Assembly (NCBI GenBank): GCA_003231645.1 | Contig: QIIW01000082.1 | Coordinates: 1 to 64,000, forward strand | From: Acidimicrobiia bacterium | GTDB taxonomy: Bacteria > Actinomycetota > Acidimicrobiia > Acidimicrobiales > Aldehydirespiratoraceae | Reading direction: 5' to 3' | Length of the DNA: 64,000 nucleotides | In this document: piece by piece, positions 7,883-18,125 of the stretch | Position numbering within the stretch: position 1 is the stretch's first letter | Layout: each line of letters starts with the position of its first letter | The notes under the pieces: generated by a model | What the model was told of the DNA's origin: nothing | Database searches by the model: none | What the model saw: the letters and a program-made list of their open reading frames with translations, nothing else | Translations under genes and position numbers: made by a program

Positions 7883-9133
7883 GTGTCCATGGCCGACTTC
7901 CTGATAACCAACGCTCGACTCCTCGATTCCGAGGTGGGCGAGACCCGTGCCGGGGCCTCGATCCGAGTGGAGGACGACCGCATCGTCGAGATGACCGAGG
8001 ACGGCTCCCCGATCTCCGTCGGCGACAGTGTCCACACCATCGACGCCGGGGGCCGGACGCTGATGCCCGGCCTGATCGACGCTCACGTCCACGCCGCGAT
8101 CACCACCATGGACCTGGCGGCGATGGGACGCCGGCCCCTCACCCGAATCGGGGTGGAGGCGAAAGCGATCCTCGAGCGAATGCTGCGGAGAGGTTTCACG
8201 ACCGTACGCGACGCCGGTGGCCTCGACTCCGGAATCCAACAGGCCCTCGACCTCGGGCTCATCTCGGGCCCGCGAGTGTTCCGATCCGGCAGAGTCCTGT
8301 CTCAGACCGGTGGACATGGCGACACCGGTTCCGTCGGCAACTTCCCCCGGATCTGCGCCTGCTCGATCAAGACGTCCGGGTTCTCACACGTCGCCGATGG
8401 CGCCGACGCCGTCCGCCGGGCCGCCCGTGAGGAGTTGAAGGGCGGAGCCGCTCAGATCAAGGTCATGGCCGGGGGCGGGGTGGCGACACCCAGCGACCCC
8501 ATCGACATGGTCCAGTACACCGAGGCCGAGATCAGGGCCGCGGTGCAAGAAGCCGAGGCGCGACGCACCTACGCCTTCGCTCATGCCTACATCCCCGACG
8601 CGATCACTCAGGCGGTGAGCGCCGGTGTGCGCTCGATCGAACACGGCAACCTGATCGACGATCGATCGGCCGAGCTGATGGCCGACCGCCACTGCTACCT
8701 GGTTCCAACCCTTGTCGTGTATGACCAGATCGCCGAGTTCGGCCGGTCCCTCGGTTTCCCGCCCGAAAGCATGTTGAAACTCGATGACGTGCTCCGCGCC
8801 GGTCTGGACGCGGTCGACATCGCACTTCGAGCCGGGGTCAGGATCGGCTTCGGAACGGATCTCCTGGGCGAGACCCACGACGCCCAATCCAAGGAGTTCC
8901 TGCTCCGGGCCGAGGCGCAGACGCCGGCCGACGTCATCGCGTCGGCCACTGTCGTCAACGCCGAGTTGCTCGGTCGGGTCGACGAACTCGGGGTGATAAG
9001 GCCGGGCGCCGCCGCCGACCTGTTGCTCGTCGACGGGAATCCGCTACAGGACCTCTCGTTGTTGGGCGGTCAGGGCAGACATCTGGATCTCATCGCCCGT
9101 GCCGGTGAGATCATCGTCAACCGTCTGGCGTGA
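7883..9133 (+). CDS. Amidohydrolase-family metallohydrolase (Xaa-Pro dipeptidase/imidazolonepropionase-like)
   Basis: This 416-residue TIM-barrel amidohydrolase has all metal ligands: PGLIDAHVHA (HxH) near residue 68, a carboxylatable Lys in QIKVMAGGG, His in FAHAYIP, His in SIEHGNLI and Asp in GFGTDLLGETH. The pattern matches the subgroup annotated as Zn-dependent carboxypeptidases/Xaa-Pro dipeptidases acting on N-acyl or prolyl peptides; the substrate cannot be read from sequence. No signal peptide, so cytoplasmic. Start is GTG 7883 or ATG 7889, differing by two residues. The next gene begins 91 bp downstream. Confidence 0.88.
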   Translation: MSMADFLITNARLLDSEVGETRAGASIRVEDDRIVEMTEDGSPISVGDSVHTIDAGGRTLMPGLIDAHVHAAITTMDLAAMGRRPLTRIGVEAKAILERMLRRGFTTVRDAGGLDSGIQQALDLGLISGPRVFRSGRVLSQTGGHGDTGSVGNFPRICACSIKTSGFSHVADGADAVRRAAREELKGGAAQIKVMAGGGVATPSDPIDMVQYTEAEIRAAVQEAEARRTYAFAHAYIPDAITQAVSAGVRSIEHGNLIDDRSAELMADRHCYLVPTLVVYDQIAEFGRSLGFPPESMLKLDDVLRAGLDAVDIALRAGVRIGFGTDLLGETHDAQSKEFLLRAEAQTPADVIASATVVNAELLGRVDELGVIRPGAAADLLLVDGNPLQDLSLLGGQGRHLDLIARAGEIIVNRLA

Positions 9134-9224
9134 CCGGGCCGGCGTCATCACATTTACGGACCGGGCCTGCGGCCTCAGGCTCGGATGATGGCGGATCTCC
9201 GCGATCGGGACCGACAATGAGTGG

Positions 9225-10211
9225 GTGTTGCTCGTGTTCGATGGCGACTGCGGCTTCTGCACCGCCTCGGCGAGGTGGATCAAGCGACGATTGCCCGATT
9301 CGGTGGCGGTCGAACCATGGCAATCCCTCGAACTCGAGGAAATCGGGCTCAGCCGCGACGGCATCAGCGCGGCGGCATGGTGGATCGAGGATTCCGGGCG
9401 ACACCACCGCGCTCACATGGCGATCGGCCACGCCGTGCACGCGGTCGGTGGCTGGTGGGGCTTGGTCGGCCGCGCCATGGTCACACCCCCAATTTCGTGG
9501 TTGACAACTGGTAGACCACCCCACGTGACAGTGACTCTCTCAGAAGCCGAATCGCGTCGGATCGTCACTCGCCATGGTATTGCCGTGTCGCCCTTCGTCA
9601 CCGGCTCCACCACCGACCAGGTGGTTGCCGCGATGGCATCGGACCCCGAGGTCGTCTACCCGTTGGTCGCCAAGCTGTGCGGTCGTTCGATCGCCCACAA
9701 GACCGAGCGGGGACTGGTCCGCCTTCGCATCGCCGACGAGGCATCACTCAGAACAACATGCGACGAACTCCTCGCCGCGGCCCGGGCCGACGACGGCGAT
9801 GTGGAACTCCTCGTCTCGACCATGGTGGCCGGCAATCGGGAACTGATCGTCGGCCTGGCCACCGACCGGCAGTTCGGCCTGGTGGTCATGCTCGGTGTGG
9901 GAGGGATCCTGGCCGAGGCAATCGCCGATGTCTCGATCCGCCTGGCCCCGATCGAGCCCGCCGATGCGGCCGAGATGATCGGCGACCTGTCGAGCCAGGC
10001 CCTGCTGGGTGCGTTCCGCGGCGAACCGGCGGTCGACCGCGAATCACTCGCCCACACGCTCATGGCGCTGTGTGCGGCGGGCCAGGCCGAGCCGGGCCTG
10101 GTGTCGGCCGACATCAACCCGCTGATCATCGTCGAAGGTGTGCCGGTGGCGGTCGACGCACTCATCGAGATCGATCCCTCAGCAGACTCCGGCGAGAGGC
10201 ACGATCGATGA
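9225..10211 (+). CDS. ADP-forming acyl-CoA synthetase beta subunit (ATP-grasp), with an in-frame truncated DCC thiol-oxidoreductase domain at its N terminus
   Basis: The 328-codon frame has two parts. Residues 1-95 are a DCC/DUF393 domain with the DxxCxxC motif (LLVFDGDCGFCTASARW) but without the usual C-terminal HRLPGGTPAC-like end. From about residue 101 (VTVTLSEAESRRIV) a complete ATP-grasp domain follows (PLVAKLCGRSIAHKTERGL, GVGGILAEAI, DINPLI), the beta subunit that phosphorylates the catalytic His of the alpha subunit to make acyl-CoA from ATP, acid and CoA. Either this is a real fusion or the synthetase starts at GTG 9525 and the DCC part is a truncated gene lacking its stop. No strong ribosome-binding site precedes 9525. 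The stop overlaps the alpha-subunit ATG (ATGA). Confidence 0.8.
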   Translation: MLLVFDGDCGFCTASARWIKRRLPDSVAVEPWQSLELEEIGLSRDGISAAAWWIEDSGRHHRAHMAIGHAVHAVGGWWGLVGRAMVTPPISWLTTGRPPHVTVTLSEAESRRIVTRHGIAVSPFVTGSTTDQVVAAMASDPEVVYPLVAKLCGRSIAHKTERGLVRLRIADEASLRTTCDELLAAARADDGDVELLVSTMVAGNRELIVGLATDRQFGLVVMLGVGGILAEAIADVSIRLAPIEPADAAEMIGDLSSQALLGAFRGEPAVDRESLAHTLMALCAAGQAEPGLVSADINPLIIVEGVPVAVDALIEIDPSADSGERHDR

Positions 10212-11674
10212 CCCGCGACCTCTCACCGCTGTTCGACCCCGAGGGCATCATCATCACCGGCGTGTCGAGCCACCCCGGCAAGTTCGGATTTGTCACGCTT
10301 CACAACATTCTCAGCGCCGGTTATCGGGGCCGGGTGTTCCCGATCGGACGGGAACCCGGTGAGGTGCTCGGCCATCACGTCCACGGATCGATCGACGACG
10401 TTCCCGAGGGTGCCGCCGACATGGTGTTCATCTGCACCCCGCGAAGGTTCAACGAAGACCTGCTCCGGGCGGCAGCGGCCAAGGGGGTCAGGGCGGCGTT
10501 CATCGCCGCCGCCGGCTACCGCGAGGCCGGTCCCGACGGGGTGGAGGCCGAGCGCAGGCTGGTGGCTCTCGCCCATGAACTCGGGATCGCGGTTGCCGGA
10601 CCCAACGGTCAGGGGGTGGTGTCGACTCCATCTTCGATGTGCGCCCAGATCGTGGCCCCCTACGCACCGGCCGGAGGTATCGCCATCGCGTCCCAGTCGG
10701 GCAACTTCGTCTCCACGCTGCTCAACCTGGCCCGGCACACCGGCGTCGGCGTGAGCCGCGCCGTGGCTGCCGGGAACGCGGCGGTGTTGGGCATCGTCGA
10801 CTACCTCGAATGGTTCGCCGACGATCCCGCCACGCGGGTGAGCCTGATCTACGTGGAAACGGTCGACGACGGGCGAGCCATGTTCGAACGGATCCGGCCT
10901 CTCGCCGAAGGCAAGCCGATCGTTGTGGTGAAGGGTGGGACCTCGGCCGCCGGTGCTCGGGCCGCGGCCAGCCACACCGGGGCCCTGGCCAGTGACGATC
11001 GGATCTTCGACGGCATGTGCCGTCAGGCCGGACTGATCCGAGCCCGAGACATCGAAGAGGGGTTCGAGGTCGCCGCCACATTCGCCACCCAGCCACTCCC
11101 GCGCGGCAACCGGTCGGTGATCGTGACATCCGCCGGTGGCTGGGGCGTGGCCGCGGTCGACGCCATGGCCGACACCACGCTCACGCCGGTGGCGCTGCCC
11201 GCCGATCTGCGCGACGCCATCGATCGGTTGCTTCCACCCCGATGGAGCAAGTCCAACCCGATCGACATGGCGGGAGGTGAGACCCGCGACACCGTGCCCG
11301 AGATCCTCGAGATGGTGGCCATCCACCCGGACGTCGACAGCGTCGTGTTCCTCGGCCTGGGTATCCAGTCCAACACCGCGGAGATGATGCGTGGCGGTCC
11401 CTTCCATCCCGACTTCGGGCTGGAACGCATAGTCGGGTTCCATGAGCGCCAGGACGCCCGTTACGCCGAGGCCGCCGTTGAGATCTCAGAGCGCACCGGC
11501 ACACCGATCGTGGTGGCAACGGAACTCGTCAACACCAATCCCGACAACCCGGGCCCGGCCGCGATGCGCGCTGCCGGCAAGATGTGCCACGCCTCGGCCG
11601 GGCGCGCGGTCCGCTCGCTCGACATGCTCACCCGCCGGGCAACCTGGCTGAGGGCACGCGGACTGGCGACGTGA
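10208..11674 (+). CDS. ADP-forming acyl-CoA synthetase alpha subunit (CoA-binding/CoA-ligase)
   Basis: The 488-residue protein has a Rossmann CoA-binding domain (IIITGVSSHPGKFGFVTLHN) followed by two succinyl-CoA-ligase-like domains. The phosphorylatable His is in AAASHTGALASDD, and IASQSGNFVSTLLN matches the CoA-ligase fold. Together with the upstream beta subunit it forms a two-gene version of the NDP-forming acetyl/acyl-CoA synthetase that is fused in many organisms. It converts an organic acid to its CoA thioester, or the reverse with ATP gain; the acid is unknown. Start ATG 10208 overlaps the beta stop, and its stop overlaps the next GTG, so four genes are translationally coupled. Confidence 0.9.
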   Translation: MTRDLSPLFDPEGIIITGVSSHPGKFGFVTLHNILSAGYRGRVFPIGREPGEVLGHHVHGSIDDVPEGAADMVFICTPRRFNEDLLRAAAAKGVRAAFIAAAGYREAGPDGVEAERRLVALAHELGIAVAGPNGQGVVSTPSSMCAQIVAPYAPAGGIAIASQSGNFVSTLLNLARHTGVGVSRAVAAGNAAVLGIVDYLEWFADDPATRVSLIYVETVDDGRAMFERIRPLAEGKPIVVVKGGTSAAGARAAASHTGALASDDRIFDGMCRQAGLIRARDIEEGFEVAATFATQPLPRGNRSVIVTSAGGWGVAAVDAMADTTLTPVALPADLRDAIDRLLPPRWSKSNPIDMAGGETRDTVPEILEMVAIHPDVDSVVFLGLGIQSNTAEMMRGGPFHPDFGLERIVGFHERQDARYAEAAVEISERTGTPIVVATELVNTNPDNPGPAAMRAAGKMCHASAGRAVRSLDMLTRRATWLRARGLAT

Positions 11675-11847
11675 TCACCCCCGACCCGCCCTACTGGGCG
11701 ACCGAGGATTCCATCGCCGCGTGGCGCGATCATCGCGACCACATCGACGCCAAGAGCCGGGGACGCTCCGACTGGTACGACCGGTACGAGCTGCGGGTGG
11801 CACTCGTGGAACGGGCGGTGACGTTCCATCCCGGCCCGGGCCCATGA
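11671..11847 (+). CDS. Small protein of unknown function, coupled to its neighbours
   Basis: A 58-codon frame begins with GTG 11671, overlapping the TGA of the synthetase alpha gene, and ends in a TGA that overlaps the ATG of the queuosine-salvage gene. The predicted peptide is hydrophilic and Asp/Arg/Trp-rich (ITPDPPYWATEDSIAAWRD, RGRSDWYDRYELRVALV) with no membrane segment or motif I recognise. The exact 4-base overlaps on both sides are the best evidence that it is translated. It could be a small family in its own right or the remnant of a longer gene. Confidence 0.6.
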   Translation: MITPDPPYWATEDSIAAWRDHRDHIDAKSRGRSDWYDRYELRVALVERAVTFHPGPGP

Positions 11848-12797
11848 CCGACATTCTCGATCGCATCCGATCGTCGTGTGCCGAGGTCGCACGGAGCTCC
11901 TCACATGTGAGAATCGACGCTGGTGCGCTCAAGGCCTTCGCCGACCGACTCGACACATCGCGTCCCGAACCCGACCCGGGCCAGGTTCGCGTCGGCAACG
12001 ACGAATCGGCCGTTGCCTTCATCCTGACCCTCGACTCTATAAATTTCGGCAGCGGATACTTCCCGTACATCTCCAAGCGCGGGACCATGTCGGGGTACCA
12101 GACGGTGGCCGCCTCGCTCCGCGATTTCGTGGCGCACAACGGACCGATAACCGCGACGGTCCTGGTCGACTCGACCACCGCCGGCTGCGCCTGCATCTTC
12201 GGCCAGAGTCTCGACGATCCGATGCCGGCCGAGCTCATGGGACTCTTCGCCTCGGCGCTGCGCGACCTCGGTGAGTTCGTGGCGATCGAGGGTGGCGGAT
12301 CGTTTCTGGCCACGGTGACCAAAGCCGGCGGTTCGGCCGCTTCTCTCGTCGAGATGCTCGACCGGATGCCCTATTTCCACGACGTCCATTCCCACCGCGG
12401 CCGGGTGGTGTTGCTCTACAAGCGGGCCCAGATCGTGGCGCAGGATCTGGCGATCGCGTTCGATCGCCACGGGCCCGGAGACTTCCACGACATCGACCGA
12501 TTGACCATGTTCGCCGACAATCTCGTGCCCCATGTACTGAGGGTCGAGGGTGCGCTGGTGTTCTCCGAGGAACTCCTCGCCCGCATCGAGATGGTCGACG
12601 ACATCACCGTCGGCACGGAGCCCGAGATCGAGATCCGGGCCTGTGCCCTCCACGCGGTCGAACTCCTCCGTGGCCTGCTGGCCGAGCGTGACCAGCAGAT
12701 CAACTCGGCTGATCTCGACAACGTCCTGTGGAATCTCGGAGCCGCCAAGCGCTACAAATCGGTTCTTCGCCATCGATCGCGCGGCGTCTTCTACTAA
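11844..12797 (+). CDS. qng1: Queuosine salvage protein (Qng1/DUF2419-type nucleosidase)
   Basis: A 317-residue protein of the Q_salvage family, which releases queuine from queuosine 5'-phosphate so that it can be reused for tRNA wobble modification. The diagnostic segment is AFILTLDSINFGSGYFP near residue 58, followed by SGYQTVAASLRDFV; the C terminus LDNVLWNLGAAKRYKSVLRH also fits the family. Catalytic Asp and other pocket residues cannot be assigned with certainty by eye. Start ATG 11844 overlaps the preceding stop (ATGA). Its presence suggests this organism salvages queuine/queuosine, but no other queuosine gene is in the window. Confidence 0.75.
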   Translation: MTDILDRIRSSCAEVARSSSHVRIDAGALKAFADRLDTSRPEPDPGQVRVGNDESAVAFILTLDSINFGSGYFPYISKRGTMSGYQTVAASLRDFVAHNGPITATVLVDSTTAGCACIFGQSLDDPMPAELMGLFASALRDLGEFVAIEGGGSFLATVTKAGGSAASLVEMLDRMPYFHDVHSHRGRVVLLYKRAQIVAQDLAIAFDRHGPGDFHDIDRLTMFADNLVPHVLRVEGALVFSEELLARIEMVDDITVGTEPEIEIRACALHAVELLRGLLAERDQQINSADLDNVLWNLGAAKRYKSVLRHRSRGVFY

Positions 12798-12800
12798 CAC

Positions 12801-12828
12801 CGTCAGTGACACCTCGGCCACACTGACG
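12801..12828. terminator. Inverted repeat after the queuosine-salvage gene, possible terminator
   Basis: A perfect 8-bp inverted repeat, CGTCAGTG / CACTGACG, with a 12-base loop begins 3 bases after the qng1 stop. There is no T-run, so it would be a weak or Rho-assisted terminator, or an operator for the BMP lipoprotein gene that starts 125 bp downstream. The rest of the 156-bp gap to that gene shows no clear promoter by eye. Confidence 0.4.
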
Positions 12829-12953
12829 ATCAAACAGGGCACCAAAGAGCGCGGAACCCACGCGGGAGGGATACCGTTCCGGCACTGTGATTCGGGCCCG
12901 ACCGGGTCCGTGTCGACCGCAACACACCGCCAATCCGGCGGTACGGAGGATCA

Positions 12954-14072
12954 ATGCGCAAGCGACTCGTACTTCTATTCGGAATTCTGGCCTCGTTCAC
13001 CCTGGTCGCGGCGGCCTGCGGCAACAGTGGCAGCACCACCGCCGCCACCACGACCACCGTCGCCACGACCAGCACCACTGCCGCCCCGAACCCCAACGCC
13101 GACTTCAATGTCGGCCTCACCTTCGACATCGGCGGCAAGGGTGACCAGTCGTTCAACGATTCCGCCGCGGCCGGCGTCGACAAGGCTGTTGCCGACTTCG
13201 GTGTCACCCAGACCGATGTCGAGCCCAACGCCGACGGATCCGACCGTGCCCAGATCCTGCAGCTGCAGGCCGAGCAGAGCAACATCGTTCTCGCCATCGG
13301 TTTCCTGTTCGCCGACGACGTGGCCAACGTGGCCGCCGACAACCCCAAGGTTCCCTTCGCGGTGATCGACGATCCCATGCTCAACTTCGACACCAAACCG
13401 CCGTCCCCCCGTGGCGACAACATCGCCGGCCTGACCTTCGCCGAGGAGCAGGGTTCGTTCCTCGTCGGAGTGGCCGCCGCTCTCACCACCAAGACCAAGG
13501 AGGTCGGATTCCTCGGTGGCGTGTCGGGCTTCGGTCTGATCGAGAAGTTCCAGGCCGGTTATGAAGCCGGTGTCAAGGCTGTTGATCCCTCGATCAAGGT
13601 CGTCTCGCAGTACATCACCCAGTTCCCCGACTTCGACGGATTCATCTCGCCCGACCGTGGCAAGGAGATCGCCGCAGCCATGTTCGATGGTGGCGCCGAC
13701 ATCGTCTACGCGGCAGCCGGATCGTCCGGTGGTGGCATGTTCCAAGCCGCCAAGGAATACCGCGACGCCAACGGCACCACCGTGTGGGGCATCGGCGTCG
13801 ACTCCGACCAGTACAACACCGTCGACCCGTCGGTGCAGGACACGGTTCTCACCTCGATGATCAAGCATGTCGACGTGGCCGTCTACCAGGCCATCAAGTC
13901 GGTGCTCGACGGCACCTTCGCCCCCGGCCAGACCGTCTATGACCTCTCCGTCGACGGCGTCGGCTACTCGACCTCAGGTGATTTCCTGAGCGCCGACACC
14001 ATCGCCCAGATCGAGAAGTTCAAGGCCCAGATCATCGACGGCACCATCGTCGTGCCGACGGTTCCCACCTGA
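12954..14072 (+). CDS. BMP-family nucleoside-binding lipoprotein (ABC transporter)
   Basis: Solute-binding lipoprotein of the BmpA/PnrA family that captures purine or other nucleosides outside the membrane for the ABC transporter encoded downstream. The 372-residue protein has a lipoprotein signal ending LVAAAC (lipidated Cys22), a Thr/Ala/Ser-rich linker, then the PnrA-like fold with NVGLTFDIGGKGDQSFNDSA, LTFAEEQGSFLVG and GGVSGFGLIEKFQAGYEAG. IVYAAAGSSGGGMFQAA is another family block. It is the first gene of the nucleoside cluster and is separated from the ATPase gene by a strong terminator-like hairpin, which should make the binding protein more abundant than the membrane parts. Confidence 0.93.
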   Translation: MRKRLVLLFGILASFTLVAAACGNSGSTTAATTTTVATTSTTAAPNPNADFNVGLTFDIGGKGDQSFNDSAAAGVDKAVADFGVTQTDVEPNADGSDRAQILQLQAEQSNIVLAIGFLFADDVANVAADNPKVPFAVIDDPMLNFDTKPPSPRGDNIAGLTFAEEQGSFLVGVAAALTTKTKEVGFLGGVSGFGLIEKFQAGYEAGVKAVDPSIKVVSQYITQFPDFDGFISPDRGKEIAAAMFDGGADIVYAAAGSSGGGMFQAAKEYRDANGTTVWGIGVDSDQYNTVDPSVQDTVLTSMIKHVDVAVYQAIKSVLDGTFAPGQTVYDLSVDGVGYSTSGDFLSADTIAQIEKFKAQIIDGTIVVPTVPT

Positions 14073-14136
14073 TTCCCTGATCATCGCGGCGGCCATAAGC
14101 CTGGGCACGGAATTGTTGAGGCTTGACAATGACGAG

Positions 14137-14177
14137 GCAACGGAGCCGGACTAACGTCCGGCTCCGTTGCCGTTTTT
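14137..14177 (+). terminator. Rho-independent terminator/attenuator between the lipoprotein and ABC ATPase genes
   Basis: A perfect 14-bp stem, GCAACGGAGCCGGA / TCCGGCTCCGTTGC, with a 6-base loop (CTAACG) is followed by CGTTTTT. This is one of the clearest intrinsic terminators in the window. It lies 64 bp after the lipoprotein stop and 15 bp before the ATPase ATG. Because the ATPase has little room for its own promoter downstream of it, partial read-through is likely. Confidence 0.85.
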
Positions 14178-14192
14178 CTGGAGTAGCGCTGT

Positions 14193-15712
<1,520 letters not shown>

Positions 15713-15716
<4 letters not shown>

Positions 15717-16825
15717 AGGTTCCATCGCTTCGTCGCCTGGGATTCGCCCTCGCCGCGCCGGCCATGGCGGTGGCCGTGGCCCTCGTCGTGTCGTCGATCG
15801 TTCTGGTCATCTCAGGCAGCAACCCGCTCGCCGCCTACTCCGACATGATCAACAATGCGTCGAAACTCGAGACGTCGATCGACATCCTCAACCGGGCCAC
15901 GCCGCTCTACATATCGGGGGTGGCCGCGGCCATCGGCTTCCGGATGAACCTGTTCAACATCGGGGTGGAGGGCCAGTACCTGTTGGCAGCGTTCTTCGCA
16001 TCGGTGGCGGGCGGAGCCGTCAACCTGCCGCCGATCATCCACGTCTCGATGGTACTCCTCGTGGCCATGGCCGTCGGTGCCGCATGGTCGGGCCTCGCCG
16101 GTGTTCTCAAGGTCACCCGGGGAGTCAACGAGGTCATCTCCACGATCATGCTCAACTTCATCGCGACGGGTGGCATCATCGCCGGTCTCATTGTGGTCTG
16201 GCAGGACAACACCGGTCAGGTCAATTCGGGCACCACCCCGATCCCGAAATCGGGGCGAATGCCCGACCTCAATTCGTGGGTCGAGATCTTCACCCGCGAG
16301 ATCGGAAAGGGCCGACGGCTCACCGGTGTGCTCCTCATCGCGATCGTGGTCGGCGTGGCCTACCACCTGTTCATCGACCGTTCACGACTGGGATACGAGT
16401 TCAGGGCCAGTGGCTACAACCCGTTCGCGGCCCGCGCCGGAGGCATCGCTCCCAAGAACATGGTGCTCTGGGCCATGTTCCTGTCGGGCGCGATAGCCGG
16501 TCTCGTCGGCATGGTCGAGGTGCTCAGCGACAGCTACCGCTACGACCAGTCATTCGTACGAGGCCTCGGTTTCCAGGGCATCGCCGTGGCGTTGCTCGGG
16601 CGCAACACGCCGTTGGGCATCATCGTGGCCGCACTGCTGTTCGGCTTCCTCGACGCATCGGCCGGGACCCTGCAGGTGAGCGGATCGGCCTCCAGGGAGA
16701 TCGTCGTGATCATGCAGGCAACGATCCTGCTCGCGGCGGTGGTCGCCTACGAGGTGGTCAACCGGCTCAGGCAGAAAGACGAAGCGAAGACCGCTTCCGC
16801 TCTGCTCGCCGGGAGCGCCTCGTGA
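15713..16825 (+). CDS. Nucleoside ABC transporter permease 1
   Basis: Integral membrane protein of 370 residues with about nine hydrophobic segments, of the BPD_transp_2 (branched-chain amino acid/ribose/nucleoside) permease type. Conserved blocks are FRMNLFNIGVEGQYLLAAF, TRGVNEVISTIMLNFIA and GLGFQGIAVALLGRNTPLG, which match the first permease of BMP-dependent systems. Start GTG 15713 overlaps the ATPase stop and the stop overlaps the GTG of permease 2 (GTGA), so ATPase and both permeases are made together. Confidence 0.93.
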
Positions 16826-18123
16826 CCGCCGTCACGAAACCCTCGGCGTCGACGAACTTCTTCATCCGTCTCCAGAATGTCTCCGCGCCGATCAGGTGGA
16901 TGTTCGTGGCGGCCGCGGGAATGCTCGCCCTCACGTTCGTGGCCCAGTTCGGGAAGGGCGACCCGGGCCTGCTCACCAGCTCGAGTGCGTCGGGGGCGAT
17001 GATCCGGTGGGCGGCACCGATCCTGCTCGCCGGCCTCGGTGGCCTGTTCTCGGAACGGGCCGGGGTCGTCAACATCGGTCTCGAGGGCATGATGATCCTC
17101 GGCACGTGGGGCGCGGCCTGGGGCGGTATCAACTACGGGCCGTGGTGGGCCCTCGTCATCGCGGCGTCCTTCGGTGCCCTGGGCGGCCTGCTCCACGCCA
17201 TAGCCACCGTGAGCTTCGGCGTCGATCACATCATCTCTGGTGTGGCCATCAACATCCTCGCTCCCGGCGTCACGCGCTACCTCTCCGACCAGATCTTCAC
17301 CGGCTACAAGGGCGGATCGGTGTCACAATCTCCCGGCGCAGGTCACTTCAGCCGATTCAACGTCCCGTTCCTGTCAGGCGGCGACTCCCTCCTCGGCTGG
17401 AAATCACCCAACACTCTCGGTTGGATCGACAAGAAGAACTGGTTCTTCGTCTCCGACGTGTCCGCGCTGATCCGCGGCATGTTCGTGCAGATCTCATGGT
17501 TCACCGTGATCGCCTATCTACTGGTTCCGATCTCGGGATTCGTGCTCTGGCGCACACGATTCGGGTTGCGGGTTCGCATCAGCGGCGAACGACCGTCCGC
17601 CGGCGAGTCTCTCGGCGTCAACATCTACTACCACAAGTACATGGCCGTGATCATCAGCGGTGCGTTCTCCGGACTGGCCGGGGCTTTCATCGTCCTCGAA
17701 CTCACGGGTTTCTACCGGCAGGGCCAGACCACCAGCCGCGGTTACATCGGCTTGGCTGCTCTGATCTTCGGCAACTGGCGTCCGGGCGGGGTGTTGATGG
17801 GTGCGCTGGTCTTCGGATATCCGTTCGGCCTGGCGCTACGGGATCTCGGCGGCGACGCCACCCAGAATCTCCTGCTTGTGATCGCGATCGCCCTGGGAGT
17901 GGTGCTGATCTGGGCGGTTCGTCGGCGCAAACGGGCCGACAGTCTCTTGGCCGGCGGCCTCGGCGGCATCATCCTCATCTGGTATGTGCTGAGTACCAGC
18001 GCGCCGAAATGGCTGCCCAACACCATGCCCTACGTGATGGTGCTGCTCACCTTGATCTTCCTGAGCCAGCACCTCAGAATGCCGGCCGACGACGGTCGGA
18101 TCTACCGCAAGGGCGAAACCTGA
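16822..18123 (+). CDS. Nucleoside ABC transporter permease 2
   Basis: Second permease of the BMP-type system, 433 residues with about ten membrane segments. Matching blocks are FSERAGVVNIGLEGMMILG, GVDHIISGVAINILAPGVT and SRGYIGLAALIFGNWRPGG. It is longer than many homologues owing to an insertion around residues 165-215 (from the FTGYKGG segment to the KKNWFF segment) and a C-terminal pair of extra hydrophobic segments. GTG 16822 overlaps the stop of permease 1. The gene ends 2 bp before the remnants of a PhyH gene. Confidence 0.93.
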   Translation: MTAVTKPSASTNFFIRLQNVSAPIRWMFVAAAGMLALTFVAQFGKGDPGLLTSSSASGAMIRWAAPILLAGLGGLFSERAGVVNIGLEGMMILGTWGAAWGGINYGPWWALVIAASFGALGGLLHAIATVSFGVDHIISGVAINILAPGVTRYLSDQIFTGYKGGSVSQSPGAGHFSRFNVPFLSGGDSLLGWKSPNTLGWIDKKNWFFVSDVSALIRGMFVQISWFTVIAYLLVPISGFVLWRTRFGLRVRISGERPSAGESLGVNIYYHKYMAVIISGAFSGLAGAFIVLELTGFYRQGQTTSRGYIGLAALIFGNWRPGGVLMGALVFGYPFGLALRDLGGDATQNLLLVIAIALGVVLIWAVRRRKRADSLLAGGLGGIILIWYVLSTSAPKWLPNTMPYVMVLLTLIFLSQHLRMPADDGRIYRKGET

Positions 18124-18125
18124 CG

